DNA of 53,177 bases from an uncultured Brachyspira sp. GTDB taxonomy: Bacteria > Spirochaetota > Brachyspiria > Brachyspirales > Brachyspiraceae. The translations under genes were made by a program, and so were the position numbers. The stretch lies in the NCBI RefSeq assembly GCF_944393015.1, contig NZ_CALXYQ010000018.1:1-53177 (forward strand). Direction: 5' to 3'. Below, piece after piece: positions 10,401 to 18,394 of this stretch. The notes under the pieces are model-generated. The model did not search any database, was not told where the DNA came from, and saw only the letters and a list, made by a program, of their open reading frames with translations. Every line of letters starts with the position of its first letter. The first letter of the stretch is position 1.

Positions 10401-10529
10401 AACAAGCTCTTTAGGTACTCTCCAAGTTTCAAGAGATTCCAAAAGCCATTTAGCCCATTTCTTATCTTCTTCTAAATGTCTGTAGCTTATAAATACATCA
10501 TAATTATATATAACTTCTTTATCTGCCAT
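7485..10529 (-). CDS. TIR-domain membrane receptor with YD-like repeats, paralogue A
   Basis: A 1014-residue protein. The TIR domain covers about residues 8-135 (YDVFISYRHLEEDKKW; ICSKNTPESVWVEREIK). The Glu in SVWVERE is at the place of the catalytic NADase Glu of enzymatic TIRs. A very basic stretch (REKMREKRKLRNK) precedes one TM at about 193-212, so by the positive-inside rule the TIR is cytoplasmic and the ~800 C-terminal residues are outside. That part is many ~37-residue repeats with YDxxGNxI and YYDxN cores, resembling YD/RHS repeats without an RHS toxin core. Residues 1 to about 360 are almost identical to the gene at 10697. It has its own promoter but no clear SD. Ligand and NADase activity are unproven. 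Confidence 0.85.
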   Translation of the reverse strand: MADKEVIYNYDVFISYRHLEEDKKWAKWLLESLETWRVPKELVKKGFPTRIGRVFRDEEELPSSSDLNKSIEEALIHSKYLVVICSKNTPESVWVEREIKIFKELGRFDRIIGLLIDGEPYESFNKELTYTIENGIIKKIEPLAADVRKRNDQKEKETKQIGLLKILSCILACNFDDLRQREKMREKRKLRNKLLIASLLAAVLMSALLFTWDYNRVKTTYYNTFVYQYGIPKGVGKLSKSQYSKRSVTYIFEEQRRILKSVKRVNSYGRLRDDENNFNISVWLPEIDTRGGVKRIVCKDHNNKIVMIREYSADLKIIELQNEFNLPFISGGNEIVRYEVSYNDNGYVTNELYYRDAWNTPISDKEGFYGRGYEVDNNGMNIVRYGINIDMKNEANRSGIFKIRFTYDHLYNVIKEEFLDKENNLIYNISLDYGYSYVEKEYDKNGNLIKLSYFDNTTNRVIPLSKLYSSISYQLDKYGNVIYENYLNNEDEYIRASYCKRNFQYDNFGNNIKVSYYDISNRKAYYTNGASSYNIKYDNNDNIIEIMYYDINDKNTSINSGYSIIKTEYDNNFNQKSISYYGINTNKILNELNYHKSIKMYDNYNRITNISYYDTKDKLINAFIYSDEYLGYDSYASHVIHYDRKGNIIKNIYLDENNNYKNLNSGYAISEYTYNNQGLVTEEKYYDNNENKAFYINSKKWFNGFHRLTRDYDEKGNVIKILFYDENDKLYMANGKFQYWVFDEGKCAGLKYEYNNSKRSKITYLGTDEKPINIAKNISTITYEDIPLEKIKDIIKNKEIKCNNFRKESYYDVNNNPVLVDGYHSSYVGNNNGEKISIFTGINNELVINTNIQYGCAYLIYKYRNPFTNEDELTYYDSNNQNMLNSFGYYKRINKYDDKGFNIISREFYDTNNNPTFLANRFYKVEFDYDNFGNLVNERHYDTNNNLIIDSVDKYARSHREYDSNNRITQCVFYDLDGNLITSRFGYAKYTVDYDANGTSYTNFYDKNNILITK

Positions 10530-10583
10530 AATATTATATACTTTGAGATTTTAATAATTTAAAAGTTTTAATATACATGGCAG

Positions 10584-10611
10584 AGTATATCATAATTAAA
10601 AAAATTATCAA
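10584..10611 (-). promoter_or_regulatory. Promoter for TIR paralogue A
   Basis: Minus-strand TTGATA (10611-10606), 16-nt spacer, TATACT (10589-10584), 54 nt before the start codon. With the terminator at 10631 this makes paralogue A a separate transcription unit from the operon upstream. Confidence 0.55.
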
Positions 10612-10630
10612 TGTATATAAATAATAACAT

Positions 10631-10669
10631 AAAAAACTATTTACTGTATAATTAATTAAATAGTTTTTT
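10631..10669. terminator. Terminator between the two TIR genes
   Basis: Perfect 13-bp arms (AAAAAACTATTTA at 10631-10643 and its complement at 10657-10669) with a 13-nt loop and a T-rich end in the minus direction, 28 nt past the stop of paralogue B. Confidence 0.75.
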
Positions 10670-10696
10670 ATATTATTATTTATCTTATTAGTATAA

Positions 10697-13570
10697 TTAT
10701 TTTTTATCAGATATTAATTCATTGTTTATATCATAATATTTATACATACGATTATAATTATTATCAAAAAATTCTATACGTTTAAAACATTCAAAAATTT
10801 TAGATATAACAGGTTCATCATTAATTCCATAGTTTTCAAGAGTGTTGGAAAGATAATTTTTTATATATACAATTTTAAAAACGCCGTCATTATTCAGTAC
10901 AGGATTATTATTTATTCCAAAATTTTTAGAAACAGATATTGATATATTATTAGTATAAGAATATTCAGATATATTATAGGCATATTTGTATATGTTATTT
11001 ATTATTAATTTATTATTTGTATCACAGTAAATACGTATCGAATATTTATTGTTATTTCCGTAATATTCAGAATGATAATTTTCTTTTTTTAGAATTATAG
11101 GATTATTGTTTTTATCATAAAAAGAATTTTTTATGATATTCTTTATTTTTATATTTGCGTTTTTTATTAAATTAGTAATATATCCATAATCTAAATATTC
11201 ATATTTTATAATAGATAAATTATCATAAGCATTTATAGGTTCATCATTTATTCCATAATATGATTGTTTTATTAGCATAGAATTGGAATATTCATATTTT
11301 ATTTTAGAGGCATTTACTAATATATATTCAAATTCTCCAATTGAGTCGGATATATCTAAAGTTAATAACATTGGTTTATCATATATATCATAGAATGATT
11401 TTTCTATAATATTTCCTTTATCATCATACTCATATTTTGTTTTATGGGTGCTTACATAATTGTCAATTGTAAAAACATATTCTTTAGAATAAACAGGTTC
11501 TTCATTAATACCGTAATAACTTTCTTCTATTTTATATCCTTTTTCATCATAATTAATTTTTTTTACAGAATAATTTCTTTCATTTAGAATGAGATCATTC
11601 TTATCATCATAATAACTTTCTTCTATAATATTCCCTTTTTTATCATATTTTATTCTGCAATCTCCTCCTTTTCCCCAATAGCCGTTATTTAATATTAGTT
11701 TATTATTAGTATCAAAATATTTTTTATTGATTATTCTATTGTAATTATCATATTTATATTCTATCAAATGATATTCTTCTATTTGAGATACTGGTTCATC
11801 ATTTATATTGTAGTAGCTTTCTCTAATTAAATTATAATTATCATTATACTCTTTTTTTATAATAGCATACTGATTATATGTTGCTGTTAAATTATTGTTT
11901 TGATTATAATAACTTTCTTGAATTATATTGTCATTATTATCATATTTTATTTTATATTGATGATATTTTAATTCTGTTATGTATTTATTAGTATTATTAT
12001 CATAGAAACTTCCTTCTATAACATTACCTTTATCATCATATATCATATTATGCATGCAATATGATATTGATCTGTATACTTGCGGCTGTAAAAATAAATT
12101 ATTATTTTCATCATAGCTTGTTATATTAGTAATATTTCCTCTATTATCAATATTGTAAACTAAGGAGGCACTTCCAAAATAATTTGATTTTATACTTTGA
12201 TTGTTTTCATCAAAGAAAGATTTTTTTATTAAGTTGCCGTTTTTATCATAACTTTTTTCTATATATGAATAACCATAATTATTTCCTATATATATTAAAT
12301 TATTATTTTCATCAATAAATTCTTCTTTTATTAAATTGTAATTATTATCATAGTTAAATTGAAGTTTGTATATTCCTTCTTTATTTGCTTCTATATCACC
12401 ATTATAATTTATACCGTATTCAGAAGTAACAACTCCATTATTATCTACTTCATATATTTTGCCATAGAATCCGTCTTCATCTGATATAGGTGTATTCCAA
12501 GCATCTCTATAGTAAAGTTCATTAGTAACGTATCCATTATCATTATAAGAAACTTCATATCTTACTATTTCATTACCTCCGGATATAAAAGGAAGATTGA
12601 ATTCATTTTGAAGTTCTATAATTTTTAAATCTGCACTGTACTCTCTAATCATAACTATTTTATTATTATGGTCTTTGCATACTATTCTCTTTACTCCGCC
12701 TCTAGTATCTATTTCAGGCAGCCATACACTTATATTAAAATTATTTTCATCATCTCTAAGCCTGCCGTAACTGTTGACTCTTTTTACACTTTTTAAAATT
12801 CTTCTCTGTTCTTCAAATATGTATGTTACAGATCGTTTTAAATATTGTGATTTACTGAGTTTTCCTACGCCTTTAGGTATTCCATACTGATATACAAAAG
12901 TATTGTAATAAGTAGTTTTTACTCTATTATAGTCCCAAGTGAATAGTAGGGCAGAGATTAATACTATGAAAAGAGAAGAAGCTATTAATAATTTATTCCT
13001 TAATTTTCTTTTTTCTCTTGATTTTTCTCTTTGTCTTAAATCATCAAAATTGCAGGCTAATATACAAGATAATATTTTTAATAATGCTATTTGTTTAGTT
13101 TCTTTTTCTTTTTGATCATTTCTCTTTCGAACATCAGCGGCTAGAGGTTCTATCTTTTTAATAATTCCATTTTCTTCTGTATATGTTAATTCTTTATTAA
13201 AAGATTCATAAGGCTCACCGTCTATTAATAAACCAATTATTCTATCAAAACGTCCAAGCTCTTTGAATATTTTTATTTCACGTTCAACCCAAACAGATTC
13301 AGGAGTATTTTTAGAACATATTACTACTAGATATTTGGAATGTATCAATGCTTCTTCTATGCTTTTATTTAAATCAGAACTGCTTGGAAGCTCTTCTTCA
13401 TCTCTGAATACTCTGCCTATTCTTGTAGGAAAGCCTTTTTTAACAAGCTCTTTAGGTACTCTCCAAGTTTCAAGAGATTCCAAAAGCCATTTAGCCCATT
13501 TCTTATCTTCTTCTAAATGTCTGTAGCTTATAAATACATCATAATTATATATAACTTCTTTATCTGTCAT
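10697..13570 (-). CDS. TIR-domain membrane receptor with YD-like repeats, paralogue B
   Basis: A 957-residue sister of the gene at 7485. TIR is at about 8-135, with the same presumed catalytic Glu in SVWVERE. A basic stretch precedes one TM at about 193-212 (SSLFIVLISALLFTW), followed by ~740 predicted extracytoplasmic residues of Asn/Tyr-rich repeats such as YDDKGNVIEGSFYD. About eight substitutions separate the paralogues over the first ~250 residues, and half of these lie in the TM. After about residue 360 (NTPISD) they share only the repeat consensus. The SD is GGGAG. It lies 31 nt after the sigma-factor gene, so it is probably the last gene of that operon. The nearly identical N-terminus points to recent duplication or gene conversion. 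Confidence 0.85.
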   Translation of the reverse strand: MTDKEVIYNYDVFISYRHLEEDKKWAKWLLESLETWRVPKELVKKGFPTRIGRVFRDEEELPSSSDLNKSIEEALIHSKYLVVICSKNTPESVWVEREIKIFKELGRFDRIIGLLIDGEPYESFNKELTYTEENGIIKKIEPLAADVRKRNDQKEKETKQIALLKILSCILACNFDDLRQREKSREKRKLRNKLLIASSLFIVLISALLFTWDYNRVKTTYYNTFVYQYGIPKGVGKLSKSQYLKRSVTYIFEEQRRILKSVKRVNSYGRLRDDENNFNISVWLPEIDTRGGVKRIVCKDHNNKIVMIREYSADLKIIELQNEFNLPFISGGNEIVRYEVSYNDNGYVTNELYYRDAWNTPISDEDGFYGKIYEVDNNGVVTSEYGINYNGDIEANKEGIYKLQFNYDNNYNLIKEEFIDENNNLIYIGNNYGYSYIEKSYDKNGNLIKKSFFDENNQSIKSNYFGSASLVYNIDNRGNITNITSYDENNNLFLQPQVYRSISYCMHNMIYDDKGNVIEGSFYDNNTNKYITELKYHQYKIKYDNNDNIIQESYYNQNNNLTATYNQYAIIKKEYNDNYNLIRESYYNINDEPVSQIEEYHLIEYKYDNYNRIINKKYFDTNNKLILNNGYWGKGGDCRIKYDKKGNIIEESYYDDKNDLILNERNYSVKKINYDEKGYKIEESYYGINEEPVYSKEYVFTIDNYVSTHKTKYEYDDKGNIIEKSFYDIYDKPMLLTLDISDSIGEFEYILVNASKIKYEYSNSMLIKQSYYGINDEPINAYDNLSIIKYEYLDYGYITNLIKNANIKIKNIIKNSFYDKNNNPIILKKENYHSEYYGNNNKYSIRIYCDTNNKLIINNIYKYAYNISEYSYTNNISISVSKNFGINNNPVLNNDGVFKIVYIKNYLSNTLENYGINDEPVISKIFECFKRIEFFDNNYNRMYKYYDINNELISDKK

Positions 13571-13601
13571 ATTTCTGCTCCCTAATATGATATAAGAAAT
13601 T

Positions 13602-14246
13602 TTATATATTTTTATGGTTTAATTTAGTTATACAATCTTTTATTTTGTTGTTATAAGCTAATTTGATTTTTTCTAAAGTATGATCAGATATATTATATTT
13701 AGATTTTATATCTTTTATTTTTATATCTTTGTTTAAAAATGAAAATACATATTCTTTGTATATAATGAAACTATCATCTATATATTCATGAAGTCTATTT
13801 TTTACTTCTATTATATTAGATAGTTTTTCATTACACATATTACATTTACTGCATACAACATCCATACTTTGCTTTATTATGGCTTCAATAAATAAGAATA
13901 ATCCTTCTTTATATTCTTTATATAAATCATTTATTTCATTATCGGATATAGATAAATTTATGAGTTCATCATTAAATTCTTGTAATTCATATTTTCTATT
14001 TATTTTATTATTCTTTTTTCTAAAGAAATCATTTACTCTTGAATTAATCATTATGAATATGTAACCATCTATTTTATCATATCCATTTTTTTCAAACCCG
14101 TTTCCTATTTTATTTAATAACTCTACATATATTTCCTGCATAATATCATTAGCATCTTCATAATTACCAACTTTAGAGTATATTTTGTATATGTATGTTT
14201 TGTGATTTCTATCAATAGAATCAATTAAATCTAATATTTCCCACAT
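13602..14246 (-). CDS. ECF-like sigma-70 factor with CxxCxxC linker
   Basis: A 214-residue sigma-70-family protein. Region 2 spans about residues 20-95 (YEDANDIMQEIYVELL; YIFIMINSRVNDFFRKK), with the usual DAxDxxQExF-like core. A region-4-like helix-turn-helix is at about 175-210 (IKDIKSKYNISDHTLEKIK). The linker between them has Cys132, Cys135 and Cys138 (VCSKCNMCNEK), a CxxCxxC cluster that could bind zinc or sense redox state. No anti-sigma factor is adjacent. It sits 2 nt after the SLOG/TrkA/RyR gene and 31 nt before TIR paralogue B, so it is embedded in that operon. It may direct transcription of the island itself; the target promoter is unknown. Confidence 0.78.
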   Translation of the reverse strand: MWEILDLIDSIDRNHKTYIYKIYSKVGNYEDANDIMQEIYVELLNKIGNGFEKNGYDKIDGYIFIMINSRVNDFFRKKNNKINRKYELQEFNDELINLSISDNEINDLYKEYKEGLFLFIEAIIKQSMDVVCSKCNMCNEKLSNIIEVKNRLHEYIDDSFIIYKEYVFSFLNKDIKIKDIKSKYNISDHTLEKIKLAYNNKIKDCITKLNHKNI

Positions 14247-14248
14247 AA

Positions 14249-16735
14249 TTAATAATTTTTACCTATTTTATATTTTATAAATGAATTTAATTTTTTATTA
14301 TTAAAAAGTATATCCCGCATCTTATCCAGTAAATCATAGTTTACAATAAAATCAGTAGATAAACTTCTATTTGTAGAATTGTCATCTAATATGTAATATT
14401 TAGTTACAAATTCTTTATCATTATCATTTAAATCTTCTATAATCATTTGATATTCTTCATTGTTAATTGCTATAGGTATATCTATTAATCCCATAGAATC
14501 TTTATATAATTCTTCATTGGATAATTCATCAAATGGTACTAGTAAATTATGCAGTCTCATATGAGTTTTTATAAAATTCAAAGTTTCTTTTGTGTAATTA
14601 GAACTTATGCTGTCAAATCCAGATAATATTTTAGATACATACCATCTTTTATGTTCCAATCTTCTAAGTAAATCTATATCCCTTATTTCTTTTAATGGAG
14701 TGTGTTTTCTCTTGTCATTAAAATCTAATATTGATAATCCTATATAATCTAATTTGATATTGAGGAATCTTGCTGCATATCTGTTATCATTTTTTTCTCC
14801 TTCAGATAAACTATTCCATATTAGATTATTGTTTGCTGTCGGCATTTTACAATATTCAGAATGTATTTTTTTAGCTATTATATCTAAATCATCATATTGC
14901 AAAGAATAGTCTATAGAAGATAGATAATTCATAGAGGCAAATATATCTATTCCTACTTTATAGTATTTATTGTATAATTCAGGATTTGCTTCTAATATAT
15001 TTGTTTTTGAATCTAAATATACAAATATTTTTGGCTCATCTTTTAATGATAGATTCTTGAATAAAATTTGTCTAGTTTCTATTGCCCAATTCAATGAATT
15101 TTCTTCATTTTCTGCATAAATTAAACAAGAGGATAATTTTTCTAGTAGTTTAGCTATGTTTTCAGGTATTTCATTATTGATAAATGAAGGATAGTCTAAA
15201 AAATGCAAATTAGCTACTCTGCTTAATTCAGGAAGTTTATTTATTAATACATTATTATAAAATTCCTGATTTTTATCTACAAATATTAAATTAATATTAT
15301 TATCTTTACCCACTACAAGAAGTATTAATTCTCTTATTATTTCTATAACATTATTATTTACGCCAAAAATAAGTATTATAGGTTCTTTTCCTTCATTAAT
15401 GTGTATGTTTCTTATAACAGAATATTTAGCTATATTATCAATAAATAATCGTATAGCATTTTTCTTGAAAGAAGAAAATTTTATATAAACAGGGTCTCCG
15501 TCATAAGATATAGGCTTAATTTTTTCATAATTTTTATATTTATTATTGTCTTCTATATCTACAGTTAGTTCTATGTTATGATTAATTTTATATGTTCTAA
15601 TTATTTTAGAAGCTATACTCATAGTTTCTATATTTTTATCATCATTTTCTGAAATACAAAATATTTCATTGCATTTTAATATTCCTGCATTAAATAATGT
15701 AGAAGGCTGAGTATAATCACCTTTTAATTTTAATACTTTTTTATTGAAAATGTCTTTACTGTCTATTTCATCTTCATCGCATATAAGCACTATTTTTTTA
15801 TCTTTGGATATTCCATTAAGTACGCATAATGATTTAGTATTACAGCCACATATTATAGTGTGATTTTTAAAAAATATAGAAATTATAGTTCTTGTTATTA
15901 AATCTGAGAACAAGTTTTTAAGCATTTGAAACAATGCTCCGGCTAATGTTATAGGTGCTAAAAAACGTATGATATTAAGCAGCGGAGGTAATTGCTCCAT
16001 ATCAAAACTTGCTTCTAATTGGAATATTTGTAAAGTTTTATATAATGCAGTTAATATGCTGATATCTTCATTATACTCAGTTAAACAAAAATCTTTCCAA
16101 GCAATTATTCCAAGTATTGATATAAAAATAAAAGATATAACCCAAGCAACAGTCATACTAAAATAAGATGCTTTTTTATATATTTTTTCACCTATTATTT
16201 TTGAACATATATCGCTATTAATATTATTTAGTAAATTTTTTTTTATATCATCTAAATTTTTATTTACATCTATATTTAATATAAATGGGTTTTTATAGTA
16301 ATTTTCAAATAATAACGTTGGTATATTATAATTTTTTTTATAATTAGTATTTATATAATTTTCTATATTTATATTACTGTCTGTTATAAATATAGATATA
16401 TCTGTTTTATGAGATATCAATGATATTAATTCTTTATTTGTGATATTTTCATCAATAACAAAACTTGAATTAGCTTTTTTTAAAATAAAGTCTATATCTT
16501 TATTATCTTTTTCTATTTTGTTTTGAGTAATAATATCTATAACTATTTGATATTCTATAGCTAATTTAGATATAGCTATTTCTGTATCGGTATATAATGT
16601 GGTGTATAATTTTACCAATCTTTTAGGGTAAATTCTTCTTAAATGATTTATTATATAGGCAAAAGACTCTAATATTTTTTCTTTATCTACATCATTTGAT
16701 AGATCTGATATATATATAGTTATAGGGTGATTCAT
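14249..16735 (-). CDS. SLOG-like / 2-TM / TrkA-N / RyR-domain membrane protein
   Basis: An 828-residue protein whose parts suggest a ligand-gated channel-like sensor. Residues 1 to about 170 look like a divergent Rossmann-type (SLOG-like) domain; this call is weak. TM1 is at about 192-213 and TM2 at about 252-276, with a possible pore stretch between. A TrkA-N/RCK-type Rossmann domain starts near residue 292 (HTIICGCNTKSLCVL; LKGDYTQPSTLFNAG), and a second related region follows from about 415. A RyR domain lies at about 689-748 (LEHKRWYVSKILSGF; LLVPFDELSNEELYKDS). I chose ATG 16735 (AAGG SD) over an in-frame TTG at 16747. The sigma gene follows after 2 nt. RyR/TrkA-N proteins occur in prokaryotic nucleotide-signalling loci; ligand and ion are unknown. 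Confidence 0.72.
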   Translation of the reverse strand: MNHPITIYISDLSNDVDKEKILESFAYIINHLRRIYPKRLVKLYTTLYTDTEIAISKLAIEYQIVIDIITQNKIEKDNKDIDFILKKANSSFVIDENITNKELISLISHKTDISIFITDSNINIENYINTNYKKNYNIPTLLFENYYKNPFILNIDVNKNLDDIKKNLLNNINSDICSKIIGEKIYKKASYFSMTVAWVISFIFISILGIIAWKDFCLTEYNEDISILTALYKTLQIFQLEASFDMEQLPPLLNIIRFLAPITLAGALFQMLKNLFSDLITRTIISIFFKNHTIICGCNTKSLCVLNGISKDKKIVLICDEDEIDSKDIFNKKVLKLKGDYTQPSTLFNAGILKCNEIFCISENDDKNIETMSIASKIIRTYKINHNIELTVDIEDNNKYKNYEKIKPISYDGDPVYIKFSSFKKNAIRLFIDNIAKYSVIRNIHINEGKEPIILIFGVNNNVIEIIRELILLVVGKDNNINLIFVDKNQEFYNNVLINKLPELSRVANLHFLDYPSFINNEIPENIAKLLEKLSSCLIYAENEENSLNWAIETRQILFKNLSLKDEPKIFVYLDSKTNILEANPELYNKYYKVGIDIFASMNYLSSIDYSLQYDDLDIIAKKIHSEYCKMPTANNNLIWNSLSEGEKNDNRYAARFLNIKLDYIGLSILDFNDKRKHTPLKEIRDIDLLRRLEHKRWYVSKILSGFDSISSNYTKETLNFIKTHMRLHNLLVPFDELSNEELYKDSMGLIDIPIAINNEEYQMIIEDLNDNDKEFVTKYYILDDNSTNRSLSTDFIVNYDLLDKMRDILFNNKKLNSFIKYKIGKNY

Positions 16736-16812
16736 AATAACCTTCAATTAAGTGATTTTATAATATAATAACTCATATTTTAATATTAATTTATCTAAAA
16801 AATATTGCATAT

Positions 16813-16827
16813 ATAAATAAATACGTA
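16813..16827. repeat. 15-nt word repeated at the other end of the island
   Basis: ATAAATAAATACGTA, identical to 7411-7425. A third TACGTA lies at 17450-17455 upstream of the first island gene. Possible regulator site or chance in AT-rich DNA; TACGTA is the most specific part. Confidence 0.35.
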
Positions 16828-16836
16828 ATTTTGTTA

Positions 16837-17430
16837 TTATGTAGATTTTTTTATAATAAAAATTCTGTTTTTTTCATAAAAAATATCTTCTTGATTATAA
16901 TTTGAGAATAATGTATCTTTGAACATACATAATCTTTTTTTCTCTTTAGTTTTTAGGTTTATAATCCATAGTTCTAAAGAAATGTTTTCTATACATTCAA
17001 TATTTCCTGTAACATATATATTTGAATTATCAAAAGTTAAATATACAGGTAAATCTGAATCTATATAATTTAGTTTTACTGTTTTTTCATTCGGTAAATT
17101 TTTACTATATCCAACAACCTTATTTTCTTCATCTTCTTCTGCTTCATCGTATAATATAAAATTGTCATTAGGTATTGAAAAACATATAATATCATTTATT
17201 TCTAAATATTTTTCTAGATAGTCATGAGTAATATTTTTAATAATAGAATATTTTTCATCTAATAATTGATGATCTATATTGGATTCATTTTTCTTATTTG
17301 AAGAATCTAATATTATTTTATCAAACATTGTTAAATTTTTTTTGTTAATATTTTTTTGTATAAAAATATCTGTAAAATATTCCATTATTAATTCCTCTAT
17401 GTTTTTTTCATTTTCTTCATTTTCTAACAT
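16837..17430 (-). CDS. Unrecognised acidic protein, first gene of TIR island
   Basis: A 197-residue cytoplasmic protein that I do not recognise. The N-terminal third is helical and very acidic (MLENEENEKNIEELIMEYF). The C-terminal half looks like beta-strands (VYLTFDNSNIYVTGNIE; ISLELWIINLKTKEKKRL), perhaps a small beta-sandwich. There is no signal peptide, TM segment or Cys motif. The ATG at 17430 has a GGAAG SD; an in-frame TTG at 17442 is less likely. It precedes the SLOG/TrkA/RyR gene by about 100 nt on the same strand. As the first gene of the island it could be an adaptor or regulator, but that is position-based inference. Confidence 0.65.
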   Translation of the reverse strand: MLENEENEKNIEELIMEYFTDIFIQKNINKKNLTMFDKIILDSSNKKNESNIDHQLLDEKYSIIKNITHDYLEKYLEINDIICFSIPNDNFILYDEAEEDEENKVVGYSKNLPNEKTVKLNYIDSDLPVYLTFDNSNIYVTGNIECIENISLELWIINLKTKEKKRLCMFKDTLFSNYNQEDIFYEKNRIFIIKKST

Positions 17431-17487
17431 AACATCTTCCAATATATAATACGTAAATTATAAAAATAACCTTATTTTTTATTATAA

Positions 17488-17515
17488 ATTATCGGTATAT
17501 TTTTATACCTACCAA
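17488..17515 (-). promoter_or_regulatory. Candidate island promoter with palindromic spacer
   Basis: Minus strand: TTGGTA (17515-17510), then exactly 16 nt forming an inverted repeat (GGTATA-AAAA-TATACC, 17509-17494), then GATAAT (17493-17488), 58 nt before the start at 17430. A palindrome filling the spacer would be well placed for a repressor or activator. The rest of the 17431-17740 gap is featureless A/T. Confidence 0.45.
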
Positions 17516-17740
17516 TAATAATTATTTTTTATATTGTTCATTTTATTTTTTCTAGTATATTTATACTGTTATATATTTTTTTAATATTGAAGGATTATTA
17601 TATTATAATGCATATATTGATAAATAATATTATCAGGACTAATACTAATTTTATTAATTATAAAATTAAAATTATATTGTTTAAAAAATTATAATTATTA
17701 ATAAAAATAACTATATTATTTATTTTTATGATTTTTGCTA

Positions 17741-18271
17741 TTAAAAATTAACAGTGAAAATTTCTGTATAATTATAGAAATCGCTTGAATATAAAGTGAT
17801 AGAATTAGCTAAAAAACTTGATTGACTAAATTCTATTTCCTCAATATTCTCTTTTAATTTTTCATTATCATAAACTTTTTTAACTCTTGCTAATGTGATA
17901 TGAGATTTAAAATCTTTTTTATCATATTTAAGATTCTTTATATTATCTAAACTGCTTCTTAAATTTTTGACATAGTTTTTCAATTCTTCACTTACTGCTT
18001 TTACAAATATTACATTTATATCTTTGAATTTATTTGTAAAGTAAGAAATATTTTCGAAGTTTATATTAAATGGAGTAGGTGAGGAGTTTATTACTTCTTT
18101 TTTTATCAACTCTATTTGTTCTTCTTTTATGTTATCAAAGAATACTAATGTTATATGCATTTTATCTTTTGATACTTTTTTTAATTGGGCTATATTTTCA
18201 TTTATTCTAAGTATATTAGAATACTTATTTTTAATTTCTTGATTTAAGTTTAATGCTAAAAATGCTCTCAT
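17741..18271 (-). CDS. thpR: RNA 2',3'-cyclic phosphodiesterase (2'-5' RNA ligase family)
   Basis: A 176-residue member of the 2H phosphoesterase superfamily. It hydrolyses 2',3'-cyclic phosphate ends of RNA, and in vitro its relatives ligate tRNA halves. Both catalytic HxTx motifs are present: His39 (HITL in KMHITLVFF) and His124 (HITL in KSHITLAR). The N-terminal MRAFLALNLN matches the family start (RxFxAl). Length is normal. It is a single gene about 310 nt upstream of the TIR island in the same direction; no functional link to the island can be shown. Confidence 0.88.
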   Translation of the reverse strand: MRAFLALNLNQEIKNKYSNILRINENIAQLKKVSKDKMHITLVFFDNIKEEQIELIKKEVINSSPTPFNINFENISYFTNKFKDINVIFVKAVSEELKNYVKNLRSSLDNIKNLKYDKKDFKSHITLARVKKVYDNEKLKENIEEIEFSQSSFLANSITLYSSDFYNYTEIFTVNF

Positions 18272-18394
18272 ACTATTACAGCTCTATATTTAATGATTTT
18301 TGATATTTTATCTATTGTAATATATTTATAGAGAATTGTATTCTTTATTATATCTCTAGTAATTTTTTAATAATTAATTATTTAGAAAATATAA

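Noticed and set aside
7485-13570. Repeats in the TIR genes as a CRISPR or minisatellite
   Set aside because: The repeats are coding, ~37 residues long and degenerate at DNA level; no constant repeat with unique spacers.
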